Positions 16,157-23,959 of a stretch of 39,726 nucleotides of DNA are shown here, one piece after another (positions within the stretch are counted from its first letter, which is position 1; every line of letters starts with the position of its first letter). Position numbers and translations under genes: made by a program. This DNA comes from a virus. Where the stretch lies: positions 1 through 39,726 of the IMG/VR virus record IMGVR_UViG_3300045947_000104, one strand, 5' to 3'. A model generated the notes under the pieces. That model ran no database searches and was not told the DNA's origin. It saw nothing but the letters and a program-made list of their open reading frames with translations.

Positions 16157-17065
16157 ATGGCCGCCTCGACGATTACCCGAACGACCTGGACGAACGACAC
16201 GGGGACCGTGTCGTCGCCGAACAACGACGGGACCATCATCAACAACGCGCGCCTGCAGGACATCTATGCAGCGATCGACCAGCTCTTCTCGGGCGCCGGG
16301 TCGTATACGACGCTGACGTTCGGCGGGCTGGTCGCGGCCGAGGGGTTCGGGACGCATAACTTCTCCGGCGGCGGGACGGGCGCCCACACCCTGAAGATCC
16401 GCAACACGACGGCGGGCACGGGGAATTACGGCAAATTGTCCGTCGGATCGAACACGGACGATCTCGCGCAAGTCCTCGCGCTGTCCTCGAGTTTCACGAG
16501 CGCCGGGATGGATTTCCAGTCGGGCGTCTCGTTCAAGAGCATTGGTTCCGGCGGGCTGCACATCGGCGCGACGCATGCCTCGGGCGCGATCTCGTTCTAT
16601 ACCGGCGGGACGACGTCGCGGGGGTTTTTTACCGCGGCCGGCACGCTGATCCTCAACCATCAATTGCAAGTCGCCGACGGGGGCACGCCGGGCGCGCCGG
16701 GGATCTGCTTTCAGAGCGACCCCGACACGGGACTCTTTCGCGCGACGACGGACCAGATCAACATCGCGCTCGGCGGGAATACCGAGATCGTCCTCCAGCC
16801 CCGCAGCGCGTCGGCTGGACCGAATGTCTCTGTGATGGGTGCGGCCTTCGGGACGGGCAGCGTCGCCGGGGCGGGTCTCATCATCGGGAAGAACACGTCA
16901 GGAGGCGGGGCCGCCTCGTGGATTCGTCTATCGATGCGCTCCAGCGGCGACCGCTATCTGTGGGTCGATGACACGGGCGACCTGCGCATCGGCACGGCGC
17001 CGCCCACCGAGAACAACTCGACCGTCAGCGATACGTCTGGGACGGTCATCGGCACGCAGACGTAA
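16157..17065 (+). CDS. tail fibre-like protein
   Basis: 302 aa. The N-terminus TRTTWTNDTGTVSSPNNDGTIINNARLQDIYAAIDQLF is a pattern seen at the start of many phage fibre genes. The rest is Gly/Ser/Thr-rich beta structure with short repeats (GGLHIGATHASGAISFYTGGTTSRGFFTAAGTLIL, FQSDPDTGLFRATTDQINIALGG). The 'DTGLFR' element is common in phage tail fibres and phage-like particles. It probably forms a trimeric fibre or attachment tip. Confidence 0.75.
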   Translation: MAASTITRTTWTNDTGTVSSPNNDGTIINNARLQDIYAAIDQLFSGAGSYTTLTFGGLVAAEGFGTHNFSGGGTGAHTLKIRNTTAGTGNYGKLSVGSNTDDLAQVLALSSSFTSAGMDFQSGVSFKSIGSGGLHIGATHASGAISFYTGGTTSRGFFTAAGTLILNHQLQVADGGTPGAPGICFQSDPDTGLFRATTDQINIALGGNTEIVLQPRSASAGPNVSVMGAAFGTGSVAGAGLIIGKNTSGGGAASWIRLSMRSSGDRYLWVDDTGDLRIGTAPPTENNSTVSDTSGTVIGTQT

Positions 17066-17076
17066 TGAGGGAGTCC

Positions 17077-17403
17077 ATGGGACGCGCCGCACGACTGAAG
17101 CAGGCCCGGAAGGCCGACGAGCCCGTCGCCGCGCCGATCGTCCTCCATCCCGGGGACCGCCGGATCGACCTCGCGGAGGCCGAGCACGTCGCGCTGAAGG
17201 CCGCCGCGGACCGCGCGCGGCCGCTCGAGCAGGCGGCGATCGCGGCGACGCTCCGGGCGCGGGCGGCCCAGGCCGAGGTCGATGCGCAGCTCGTCGAGCT
17301 CGCGCAGCGGTACGGGTTCTCACCGAAGGGTGTGTTCGAGATGCGTCATCGGGAGCCCGTGCTCATCGTGCGGGCGGTCCCCGCCGGAGGGGGCTCGTCA
17401 TGA
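17077..17403 (+). CDS. small helical hypothetical protein
   Basis: 108 aa. ATG 17077 is favoured because AGGGAG stands just upstream. An earlier ATG at 17065 overlaps the previous stop (TAATG) and would add four residues. The middle is a long Ala-rich helix (AEHVALKAAADRARPLEQAAIAATLRARAAQAEVDAQLVELAQRYG). It overlaps the next membrane protein by ATGA. The function is unknown, and its location at the start of the lysis cluster suggests a lysis or tail accessory role. Confidence 0.65.
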   Translation: MGRAARLKQARKADEPVAAPIVLHPGDRRIDLAEAEHVALKAAADRARPLEQAAIAATLRARAAQAEVDAQLVELAQRYGFSPKGVFEMRHREPVLIVRAVPAGGGSS

Positions 17404-17723
17404 CCTCACTCGACCTGACGCCGGAGCAACGACCGCCCGACCCGCTCGAGACCGCCGCGGCGCGCACACTGCGGCGCCTGCCGTGGACCGCGCTCCTCGG
17501 CTGGATCGCGGCGGCATGGCTCCTGTCCGCCCAGCTCTATCACCGGGCCGTCACGGTCGAAGACAGCACGAAGGGCCAGGCGGAGACGGTCGCGCGCGTC
17601 GAGCGCGCCCTCCTGCAGCAGGCCGAGCAGATCCAGCAACTGAAGACCGAGGTCCGCGTCCTCACCGAGATCGTTCTTCGGGTCGAGCAGCGCGAGCAGC
17701 GGCAGCGGGAGCGGCAGCCGTGA
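17400..17723 (+). CDS. single-pass membrane coiled-coil protein, i-spanin-like
   Basis: 107 aa. A basic N-terminal cytoplasmic part (RTLRRLPW) precedes one transmembrane helix at about residues 28-46. A long coiled coil rich in Gln/Glu/Arg follows at about 58-103. The N-in/C-out topology with a periplasmic coiled coil is that of Rz-type inner-membrane spanins, and the endolysin gene follows directly. No matching outer-membrane lipoprotein with a clear lipobox was found, so a holin-like or other membrane role stays possible. Confidence 0.55.
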   Translation: MTSLDLTPEQRPPDPLETAAARTLRRLPWTALLGWIAAAWLLSAQLYHRAVTVEDSTKGQAETVARVERALLQQAEQIQQLKTEVRVLTEIVLRVEQREQRQRERQP

Positions 17724-18193
17724 CGATGACGATCACCGCGTACGACCTGGCCGAACGGTTCCTCGGGCTGCAAGAGGCCGATGGGACCGCCTCGAACCCC
17801 GCCATCCTCGCGATGCTCCGGCTCGACGCGGCCTGGGTCGAGGACGACGAGACGCCCTGGTGCTCGGCGTTCGTGAATCAGATCGCGTGGCTGCTGCGGC
17901 TGCCGCGGTCGCGGTCGCTCGCGGCGCGCTCGTGGCTCGCGGTCGGGCGCGCGATCCCGCTCGAGGCGGCGCGGCCGGGATGGGACGTCGTCATCCTACA
18001 GCGCGGGACCGGCCGGCAACCAGGGCCGGAGGTCCTCGACGCGCCGGGGCATGTGGGGTTCTTCGCCGGGCAGGACCATAGCGCGAGCCTCCGTGTCCTC
18101 GGCGGGAACCAAGGGAACGCCGTCACGATCGACGCCTTCCCGGTCGCCCGCGTGCTCGGCGTGCGGCGTCTCTTCGGAGGGCTGTCGGGATGA
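17720..18193 (+). CDS. endolysin, TIGR02594/CHAP-like cysteine peptidase or amidase
   Basis: 157 aa, GTG start overlapping the previous stop. An ATG six bases later is an alternative. Catalytic-type residues are Cys48 in ETPWCSAFVN, His111 in APGHVGFFAG and Asn130 in GGNQGNAV. The DDETPWCSAFVN...ARSWL pattern is that of the TIGR02594 family of cell-wall hydrolases (NlpC/P60-CHAP superfamily). There is no signal peptide, so export needs a holin. A holin candidate lies 5.5 kb downstream rather than adjacent. Confidence 0.85.
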   Translation: MTMTITAYDLAERFLGLQEADGTASNPAILAMLRLDAAWVEDDETPWCSAFVNQIAWLLRLPRSRSLAARSWLAVGRAIPLEAARPGWDVVILQRGTGRQPGPEVLDAPGHVGFFAGQDHSASLRVLGGNQGNAVTIDAFPVARVLGVRRLFGGLSG

Positions 18194-18441
18194 CGCGGGC
18201 CGCGGCGCTCGGCGAGGTGCAGCGATGCCTCGACGCGCTCCGCGGCGTGGTGACACGACTCGAGCGCCAGGCGGGCCCGCTCGCCGAGGCGCAGAGCCTC
18301 GAGGACCTCGAGCGGCGGGTCGCGTGGCTCATCGACCGGGAACAATTGCGGGCGCTTCAGAGCGATGAGGAACGACGTTATGCGGAACATTTGCTCTCGG
18401 CTGCTGCTGTCCCTGTGCCTCCTCGTCGGCGTCGCGGCTGA
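18190..18441 (+). CDS. small helical hypothetical protein
   Basis: 83 aa, ATG 18190 in ATGA overlap with the endolysin stop. It is almost all helical (GEVQRCLDALRGVVTRLERQAGPLAEAQSLEDLERRVAWLIDREQLRALQSDEERRYAEHLL) with an Arg-rich end. The last 62 nt overlap the start of the next secreted protein gene. No membrane segment is present. The function is unknown. Confidence 0.6.
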   Translation: MTRAAALGEVQRCLDALRGVVTRLERQAGPLAEAQSLEDLERRVAWLIDREQLRALQSDEERRYAEHLLSAAAVPVPPRRRRG

Positions 18442-18790
18442 CGCATGGGCGCAGACGATCGTCGTCAATCCGCGGGCCGTCCGCTGGGAGCAGAGCGATC
18501 ACGCCTCGCCGCTCTCGCAGGCGGCAGAGTACGAGGTCGGGTTCTTCGCCCCCGGGGCGAGCGCGCCCGTCCAGGCCTCGGCGAGCATCGCGCGCACGGT
18601 CCCGACGGTCGCGGGGACGACCCTCGAGCTCCCGTTTACGGCGCTGCCGTCCTATCCGATTGCAACGGTGCTCGAGGTCAAGGTCCGCGCGCGGAATACC
18701 GGCGGCGTGAGCGCGTGGTCGGGAGCGTCGGGCCCTTTCGGGCGTCCCGGTCCCCCGGCTGCTCCGACGGCAGTCCAAGCCGTCCCGTGA
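18380..18790 (+). CDS. secreted protein with fibronectin-III-like strands
   Basis: 136 aa. Residues 1-24 form a clear signal peptide: Arg near the start, a Leu/Val core and an AWA-Q cleavage site. The mature part has strands VRWEQSDHAS, AEYEVGFF and VLEVKVRARNTGGVSAWSG, the last being the typical end of a fibronectin type III domain. ATG 18365 is an alternative start. An exported FN3-like protein encoded by a phage is unusual within tail genes. It might coat the host surface or help in adhesion. Confidence 0.65.
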   Translation: MRNICSRLLLSLCLLVGVAADAWAQTIVVNPRAVRWEQSDHASPLSQAAEYEVGFFAPGASAPVQASASIARTVPTVAGTTLELPFTALPSYPIATVLEVKVRARNTGGVSAWSGASGPFGRPGPPAAPTAVQAVP

Positions 18791-18846
18791 CGCTCATCAC
18801 GGAGATCGGGCTGCGGGTCCGGGTGTACGTCTGCGAGGGCTGGTGA
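18787..18846 (+). CDS. 19-codon micro-ORF, possible
   Basis: It starts with GTG in GTGA overlap with the preceding stop and ends where the next GTG begins (GTGA again). It encodes MTLITEIGLRVRVYVCEGW. The two exact coupling overlaps suggest translation between its neighbours. It is too short for a homology judgement and may only bridge ribosomes to the next gene. Confidence 0.3.
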   Translation: MTLITEIGLRVRVYVCEGW

Positions 18847-19064
18847 GCGGGGCGGGGAGGGCGGCGACGGTGGACCCCGAGCCCTCGCCGGAGCGACCGG
18901 CCCTCTTCCCGTGGGACGAAGCGGAGAACGACGAGATCGCCTGGCGGCTGACGCTCTGGATCTCGACCGGCGCCATCCCGCCGGACGATGCGTACTGGTG
19001 GACGCGGTATCTCGTCGAGGCGTGGCTGCGGCCGGCTCGACGACCGGAGGACGACGATGGATAA
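18843..19064 (+). CDS. small acidic hypothetical protein
   Basis: 73 aa, GTG start at 18843 in overlap with the micro-ORF stop. It is acidic and Trp-rich (ALFPWDEAENDEIAWRLTLWISTGAIPPDDAYWWTRYLVEAWLRPA). This looks like a compact helical domain. It overlaps the next gene start by 8 nt. No family is recognised. Strongly GC-ended codons support coding. Confidence 0.55.
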   Translation: MSGAGRAATVDPEPSPERPALFPWDEAENDEIAWRLTLWISTGAIPPDDAYWWTRYLVEAWLRPARRPEDDDG

Positions 19065-20832
19065 GACACCGGCCTTCGACGCCCGCGGCGAGACGGAACC
19101 CCCGTTGCGCTGTCCGACCTGTGGGGCGAGCGACCCCGAGCACGATCGGATCAGATGCTCCCTCGAGCTCGAGCTCCAAGAGGGACATCGGCACCTCAAC
19201 CGGGTGCGCCAGGCGCTCGCGGGGCTCTGTCTCGTGCTGACCTTCGGCGCGCTGCTCCCAGCGCAGCCGGTCTATACCCACTTCATCACCCCGACCGGCG
19301 TGAGCACGGGCGCCTGCCCGCAGAGCAATCCGTGTAACTCGTGGTGGCTCACGCAGCTCACCGCCGCGCAGCTCCCGCCAGGTTCGCATGTTCACATCGC
19401 GGACGGCTACTACAGCAACGGCGGGGCGCTGGACATGGCCCGGAACGGCACGGCCACGCAGCCGATTCGCGTCACGGTCGATCCTGGCGCGCTGTTCAGC
19501 GGGGGTCGCATCAAGCCGAGCGTCTGGACGAAGACGGCCGGCTACACCTACATCTACGAGACGGTGTGGGACGAGGCGGCGGGCGGCTCGCCGGGCGGAT
19601 TCGCGGCCGGGACGCTCATCCAGCGCACGCCCACCACCTGGCAGCCCATCTTCGTGGACGACCGCAAGGCGCCCTACACACCCGCCGACAGCCGCGGGCG
19701 GCCGTTCTGGCTGCTCGAGCCCCCGCCGTACAAGCTGGCGGGCTCGCTGGCGCTCGTGGACGCGCAGTCGGGGACGTGGCTGGCGAGCCATGTCGCCAAC
19801 CGGATCTACGTCCACATGTACCACGACGGGCCGCCGACCGACGGCGATGACCTGCACGTCGGGTATGCCAACGGCGGCGCGTGGCACATCACGGGCGACT
19901 ATTGGGAGATCGACGGGCTACGCATCCACAAGACGAGCGGCACGGGCCTCTGGGTCAAGCCCAGCGCCCACGGCACGGTCATCCGCAACCTCGTTGCCGT
20001 CGCCGCGCAGGTGTGGCTCGAAGGCACGAACACGCTCGCGGAGGATCTCGACATCAGCCACGTCATCAAGCAGGGACCGCCGACTGAGTCGGAATGCGCG
20101 TATGACGTCAACCCCGCATTTGGGGTGGGCGAGTGCTGGCACGCCGCCGCCTCCGGGCAGGCCCTGATCATCGGCCGCGACGACAGCACCATCTCCGTTG
20201 GGCAGGTGGTGCGGCGGGCGAGAATCCATCGGAGCTGGAACGGCATCTATCTTCATGCGGCGAACACGCTGGAGGGCTCGTCGGTCTGGGGCCTGCCGAA
20301 TCACGCGATGCTGCTCGACGGCACCGGGGCCGTCGTGAGGGGGAACATTCTGCTCAACGCCCAGGACTCACTATACATGGCGCGCGAGCCCTACGGGGAC
20401 ATCACGATCGAGCACAACGTGTTTCATAACGCCGTCCTGTTCTGGGTGAACAACAACGGCTACGGCGGTACCGTGCCCGCGCCGTGGAGGTTCCGGTACA
20501 ACATCCTGAGCACGGTCAGCTACGACGACAAGACGATCGCGAGCGTTACCGCCGACTGTAACGTCTACATCCCACGCTCAGCCGGAGACGGCGACCTGAT
20601 CTCGGTGACGCCCACAGACGCCAATCAGGGCCCAGATGTGGAGTACGACACGCTGGCCGCGGCGCAGGCGGCGCTCCCGCAGGAGGCGCAATCGCGGGAG
20701 CTGGCCGCGTCGGCGTGGACGGCGGGGCCGCTGTTCCTCAACTTCGTCAACCAGATGGAGCCCGTGTTCGACTTCGCCAACCCGCTGCGCGTCTGCGGCA
20801 CGGTCGCGGGGCCGGATGGAGTACAGCCATGA
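19057..20832 (+). CDS. parallel beta-helix surface protein (pectate-lyase-like fold)
   Basis: 591 aa. The N-terminus has a CPTC motif (residues 19-22) plus Cys34, then a hydrophobic segment at about 52-68 ending in AQP like a signal anchor. From residue 71 the pattern changes to a right-handed beta-helix: THFITPTGVSTGACPQSNPC, NGTATQPIRVTVDPGALFSG, WEIDGLRIHKTSGTGLWV, TVIRNLVAVAAQVWLEG, AVVRGNILLNAQDSLYM. A GTG at 19204 could start a separate secreted form without the Cys part. Beta-helix phage proteins often bind or cut surface glycans. No catalytic residues can be assigned. Confidence 0.7.
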   Translation: MDKTPAFDARGETEPPLRCPTCGASDPEHDRIRCSLELELQEGHRHLNRVRQALAGLCLVLTFGALLPAQPVYTHFITPTGVSTGACPQSNPCNSWWLTQLTAAQLPPGSHVHIADGYYSNGGALDMARNGTATQPIRVTVDPGALFSGGRIKPSVWTKTAGYTYIYETVWDEAAGGSPGGFAAGTLIQRTPTTWQPIFVDDRKAPYTPADSRGRPFWLLEPPPYKLAGSLALVDAQSGTWLASHVANRIYVHMYHDGPPTDGDDLHVGYANGGAWHITGDYWEIDGLRIHKTSGTGLWVKPSAHGTVIRNLVAVAAQVWLEGTNTLAEDLDISHVIKQGPPTESECAYDVNPAFGVGECWHAAASGQALIIGRDDSTISVGQVVRRARIHRSWNGIYLHAANTLEGSSVWGLPNHAMLLDGTGAVVRGNILLNAQDSLYMAREPYGDITIEHNVFHNAVLFWVNNNGYGGTVPAPWRFRYNILSTVSYDDKTIASVTADCNVYIPRSAGDGDLISVTPTDANQGPDVEYDTLAAAQAALPQEAQSRELAASAWTAGPLFLNFVNQMEPVFDFANPLRVCGTVAGPDGVQP

Positions 20833-20999
20833 GCGAGAAAGAGATCGTCGGCCGCCTGATCGTCGGCCGCCTGACCGTGTCGGAGTGGCGCTGCATCCGA
20901 AACATCGCGCGGGCCGTCACCGACCCCGCGGCGGTCAAGGCGCCCATCATCGCCGCGAAAGCGGAGCGCATCCTCAAGGCGGCCGGGTGCGAGAGCTAG
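20829..20999 (+). CDS. small hypothetical protein
   Basis: 56 aa, ATGA overlap with the beta-helix gene. The N-terminus MSEKEIVGRLIVGRLTVSEW holds a short internal repeat (GRLIVGRLTV). The rest is helical and basic. A related string IVGRLTVDERGF ends the next large protein at about 22.6 kb, so the motif is reused. It overlaps the next start by 13 nt. The function is unknown. Confidence 0.55.
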   Translation: MSEKEIVGRLIVGRLTVSEWRCIRNIARAVTDPAAVKAPIIAAKAERILKAAGCES

Positions 21000-22678
21000 T
21001 CATCGGCCCGCCCACGGGCAAACTCGCCGACATCGCCGCCGACCCGCTCGGCTGGATCGTCGTCTACCAGGATGAAGCCGACGGCGCGATCGTGCTCGTG
21101 CAGCTCGCCCCCGACGGCGCGCGGCGCGTCGGCGACGTCCGCATCCCGAATCGAAACGGCGATAACGCCTTCCCGGTCGTCGATGTCGTCCAGGGCGCGA
21201 CGTGGCTCGCCTATCGCCGGAACCCCGACGGCGCCGGCGTGCTGCATAACCTGACGACCGGCGAGGTCCTCGACCATTTCGGCACGGTGGACGGCAATAA
21301 CCCGCTCGCCTTCGGGAACGGCTGGTTTGCCTATCAGAGCGGCCGCGGCTACTTCGTGACGGTCGTAAGCCTCATCCTCAACACGTCGAGCGGCTACGGG
21401 CACGGGCTCCCCGATGGGCTCGCCTGGGTGGACCTAGCCGGCGTGCCGATCTTCGTGGCGGACACGCTCGGCGACCAACCCGGCATGGCGCGCTGGAGCG
21501 AGGCCGGCGGCTGCGTCGTGGGCGAGAACGCCGACGCGGGGCCCGACCGGAACATCGCGCGGCTCTCGGCCGATGGCCGCGAGTGCCTGCTGTGGGTGGG
21601 GCTCCCGAGCTTCACGCCGCAGATCGCCTACCGCGGGGCCGAGCGCCGCCATGCCGTCGTGACCTACGGCGGGCCCGGGGTCCGCCTCGCACTGCTCGAG
21701 GACGCGGACTTCGTCGCGCCGAGGCCGCCGGACCCGCCCGTCGATCGATTCGCGATCGCCCCGGACGGGACGGTCGTGGAGGACTGCTCCGTCGCGCTCT
21801 TCGGCCATCATCCCTCGCTGAAGCCGGACTCGACGCCGGACGACCTGACGATCTGCCTTCATAAGAACGTCAACGAGCAGGAATGGCGCCAGGTCCTCGG
21901 ACGCCAGGATGTCTTCAACATCTTCGATCGCTCGCGCGAGGTCGGCGATACGGGCTGGTACCTCGAGCCGTTCGAGGCGTGTCGCTGGGCGAAGCTCTCG
22001 TTCGTCTCCGGCGAGTCCTTCTCCGTCGTCGGGGAGCGCGTCGAGTACCCGAGCGGCCGGCGCGTCCCGTGGCAGCACACGATCACGCTCTACGCCCTCG
22101 TGCACGGGGGCGTCTGCGTGAAGTTTGATCCGCGATTCCCGAGCGACTACGGCCGGGCGAAGAAGTACGAGTTCCATTACAACGCGGCCGACGGCTCGAT
22201 CCGGTTCGAGGAGTGGTTCACGCCGGCGCCCGGCGAGCCGGACGTCCGCCTGCGTCAGATCAACGGCTGGAAAGACCCGCACGCGCCGGCCGCCCCCTAC
22301 ATCGAATGTCCGCGGCCGGAGCCCTCCGAGCCGCCCGATCCTCCGGAGCCTCCGCCGATGTTCAAGAGTCGCGAGCAATTCTTCGCCGAGTTCAAAGAGC
22401 TCAACGCGTACTACGCCGCGCCCGAGGGCCTGCAGCGTCCGGGCGGGATGGTCATCGACACGGCCGACCCCGTCCCCGCCGACGTCGAAGCGATGGCGTC
22501 ATGGGGATATGACCTCATGGCCGGCGCGACGGTCGAGTCCTGCAAGGCGCGCATCCGACAGTCCGAGGAGTGGAAGTCGAAGCATCCCGGCGAGTCGCCG
22601 GGCGCGCATCCCTCGCCGATCGTCGGACGGCTCACGGTAGACGAGCGCGGGTTCCTCGACGAGGGGACGCCCGTATGA
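20987..22678 (+). CDS. large beta-rich tail appendage / receptor-interaction protein
   Basis: 563 aa, GTG start overlapping the previous gene. Residues about 1-250 read like repeated four-strand blades with WIVVYQDEADGAIVLVQLAPDG, ATWLAYRRNPDG and LAWVDLAGVPIFVADTLG, suggestive of a beta-propeller. A second domain near residues 290-430 contains FNIFDRSREVGDTGWYLEPFEACRWAKLSF and KKYEFHYNAADGSIRFEEWFTP. A Pro-rich linker (PEPSEPPDPPEPPP) precedes a short helical end. There is no signal peptide. It probably forms part of the tail tip or spike. Confidence 0.5.
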   Translation: MRELVIGPPTGKLADIAADPLGWIVVYQDEADGAIVLVQLAPDGARRVGDVRIPNRNGDNAFPVVDVVQGATWLAYRRNPDGAGVLHNLTTGEVLDHFGTVDGNNPLAFGNGWFAYQSGRGYFVTVVSLILNTSSGYGHGLPDGLAWVDLAGVPIFVADTLGDQPGMARWSEAGGCVVGENADAGPDRNIARLSADGRECLLWVGLPSFTPQIAYRGAERRHAVVTYGGPGVRLALLEDADFVAPRPPDPPVDRFAIAPDGTVVEDCSVALFGHHPSLKPDSTPDDLTICLHKNVNEQEWRQVLGRQDVFNIFDRSREVGDTGWYLEPFEACRWAKLSFVSGESFSVVGERVEYPSGRRVPWQHTITLYALVHGGVCVKFDPRFPSDYGRAKKYEFHYNAADGSIRFEEWFTPAPGEPDVRLRQINGWKDPHAPAAPYIECPRPEPSEPPDPPEPPPMFKSREQFFAEFKELNAYYAAPEGLQRPGGMVIDTADPVPADVEAMASWGYDLMAGATVESCKARIRQSEEWKSKHPGESPGAHPSPIVGRLTVDERGFLDEGTPV

Positions 22679-23748
22679 GCCGGTCGCTGAACCCGCTCTT
22701 CGTGCACGCCGGCGACCTGCTCTCGCGGGTCGTCCGCGGCGAGCTCGCCGAGGTCGAGGCGATCCTCGACCTCTTCGTCCGGGCCGGCTATCACGGCCCG
22801 CGAACGTGGACCTGTCTCCTCGGCGCCTTCTGGCGCGGGCGGGACGTGGGCCCGTGGCAGGGTGATGCCTACGTCGCCGGCGTGCGCTGGTACCAAGAGG
22901 CGCTGCGCGCGCGGGGGCTGAAATGGATGGTCAGTCAGGGCGACCTCTGGCTGCTCGACACGCCCGGCCGCGAGGCGGTCCGCCGCGTGCTCCTCGACAC
23001 GCTCGACCGCGAGATCATCGGGACGCTCGACGCCGCCAACGAGCCCGAGAACAACGGCGGCGCGAGCCCCGAGCAACTCGTGGACTGGCTCAAGCCGTTC
23101 GCGGGCCGCTGGCCGGACGTCGTCTATACCCTCGGCTCTCCGGTGAGCGAGGAGCGCGACGACCTCGACGCCTACACGGCGCCGCCGGCCGACTGTTACG
23201 ACGTGCACTCGTGGCGCGCCGGCGACGACGACGACAAGGTCCGCCACATCTACAACACCGGATACGAGTCCGCGCCGGTCCGCCTCGGCGTGCAGAGCGA
23301 GCCCTGCGGGCCGGGCTCGCGGGTCTCGGTCGGGCGCGAGGACACGCCCGAGACGCTCGCGCTGATGGCGCTCGCCGCCATCATCTCGCGGCAGGCCTAT
23401 TGCTACTTCTGCGGGCCCGGCATCATCTCGAACGAGAGCGAATCCTTCGCGGGGATGCCGGGGTTCTGGGAAGTCCCGCGCGCCGTCGCGCTCCTGCCGG
23501 CGGACGTCATGCGCTGGTCGAAGCTGGTACACGGCGGCGCCCGCGACGGGTCGCTCCGGGTCTTCGCGGTCCCCGGCACGGACGACACGCGCGCCGACCA
23601 CGCGATCGAGCACGCCGACGGGTCGGGCCGGTTCGTCTGCCTGCTCTACGGCCCGCGCTGGCGCGAGTGTCGCCAGGTCCGGCCCGCGGAGCTCCATCTC
23701 GAGCAGGACTTCGGCGACGTGGGGCGGCTCGTTATAGGGAGGGTCTAA
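22675..23748 (+). CDS. TIM-barrel glycoside hydrolase-like protein, clan GH-A pattern
   Basis: 357 aa, ATGA overlap. IIGTLDAANEPENNGG puts a Glu at about residue 123 in the Asn-Glu-Pro motif used as acid/base by clan GH-A enzymes. LGVQSEPCG gives Glu209 as candidate nucleophile at the end of a later strand. GDLWLLD and YDVHSW fit other barrel strand ends. There is no secretion signal. Encoded among tail genes, it may be a virion-associated depolymerase of capsule or cell-wall glycans. The substrate cannot be named. Confidence 0.65.
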   Translation: MSRSLNPLFVHAGDLLSRVVRGELAEVEAILDLFVRAGYHGPRTWTCLLGAFWRGRDVGPWQGDAYVAGVRWYQEALRARGLKWMVSQGDLWLLDTPGREAVRRVLLDTLDREIIGTLDAANEPENNGGASPEQLVDWLKPFAGRWPDVVYTLGSPVSEERDDLDAYTAPPADCYDVHSWRAGDDDDKVRHIYNTGYESAPVRLGVQSEPCGPGSRVSVGREDTPETLALMALAAIISRQAYCYFCGPGIISNESESFAGMPGFWEVPRAVALLPADVMRWSKLVHGGARDGSLRVFAVPGTDDTRADHAIEHADGSGRFVCLLYGPRWRECRQVRPAELHLEQDFGDVGRLVIGRV

Positions 23749-23751
23749 ACC

Positions 23752-23925
23752 ATGAAACTAGCACTCGTGCTGACCGGGGTCCTCACGGCGATCGGGACGA
23801 TGATGGGCGCCCTGCACTCCTGGGACGAGGTGCTGAACCCTCGTTTCATCGGCGGCGCGTTCGTCGCGATCGGCACGACGATCGCGGCGCTCTACGTGGA
23901 GAAACCAACCAACCGGGACTTGTAA
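23752..23925 (+). CDS. small two-helix membrane protein, probable holin
   Basis: 57 aa, ribosome binding site AGGGAGG before ATG 23752. There are two hydrophobic segments, at about residues 3-21 and 32-49. They are joined by a short polar turn (HSWDEVLNPRF), and the C-terminus is charged (EKPTNRDL). Size and topology fit class II-type holins that open the membrane for endolysin. It lies far from the endolysin gene, which is unusual. Confidence 0.6.
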   Translation: MKLALVLTGVLTAIGTMMGALHSWDEVLNPRFIGGAFVAIGTTIAALYVEKPTNRDL

Positions 23926-23959
23926 GGTCCCTCTTCTCACTCGCCGGGAGTCATCGACA

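Noticed and set aside
18190-18790. Classical nested Rz/Rz1 spanin pair
   Set aside because: The 83-aa product has no membrane segment and the secreted product lacks a lipobox Cys, so neither fits the spanin roles.
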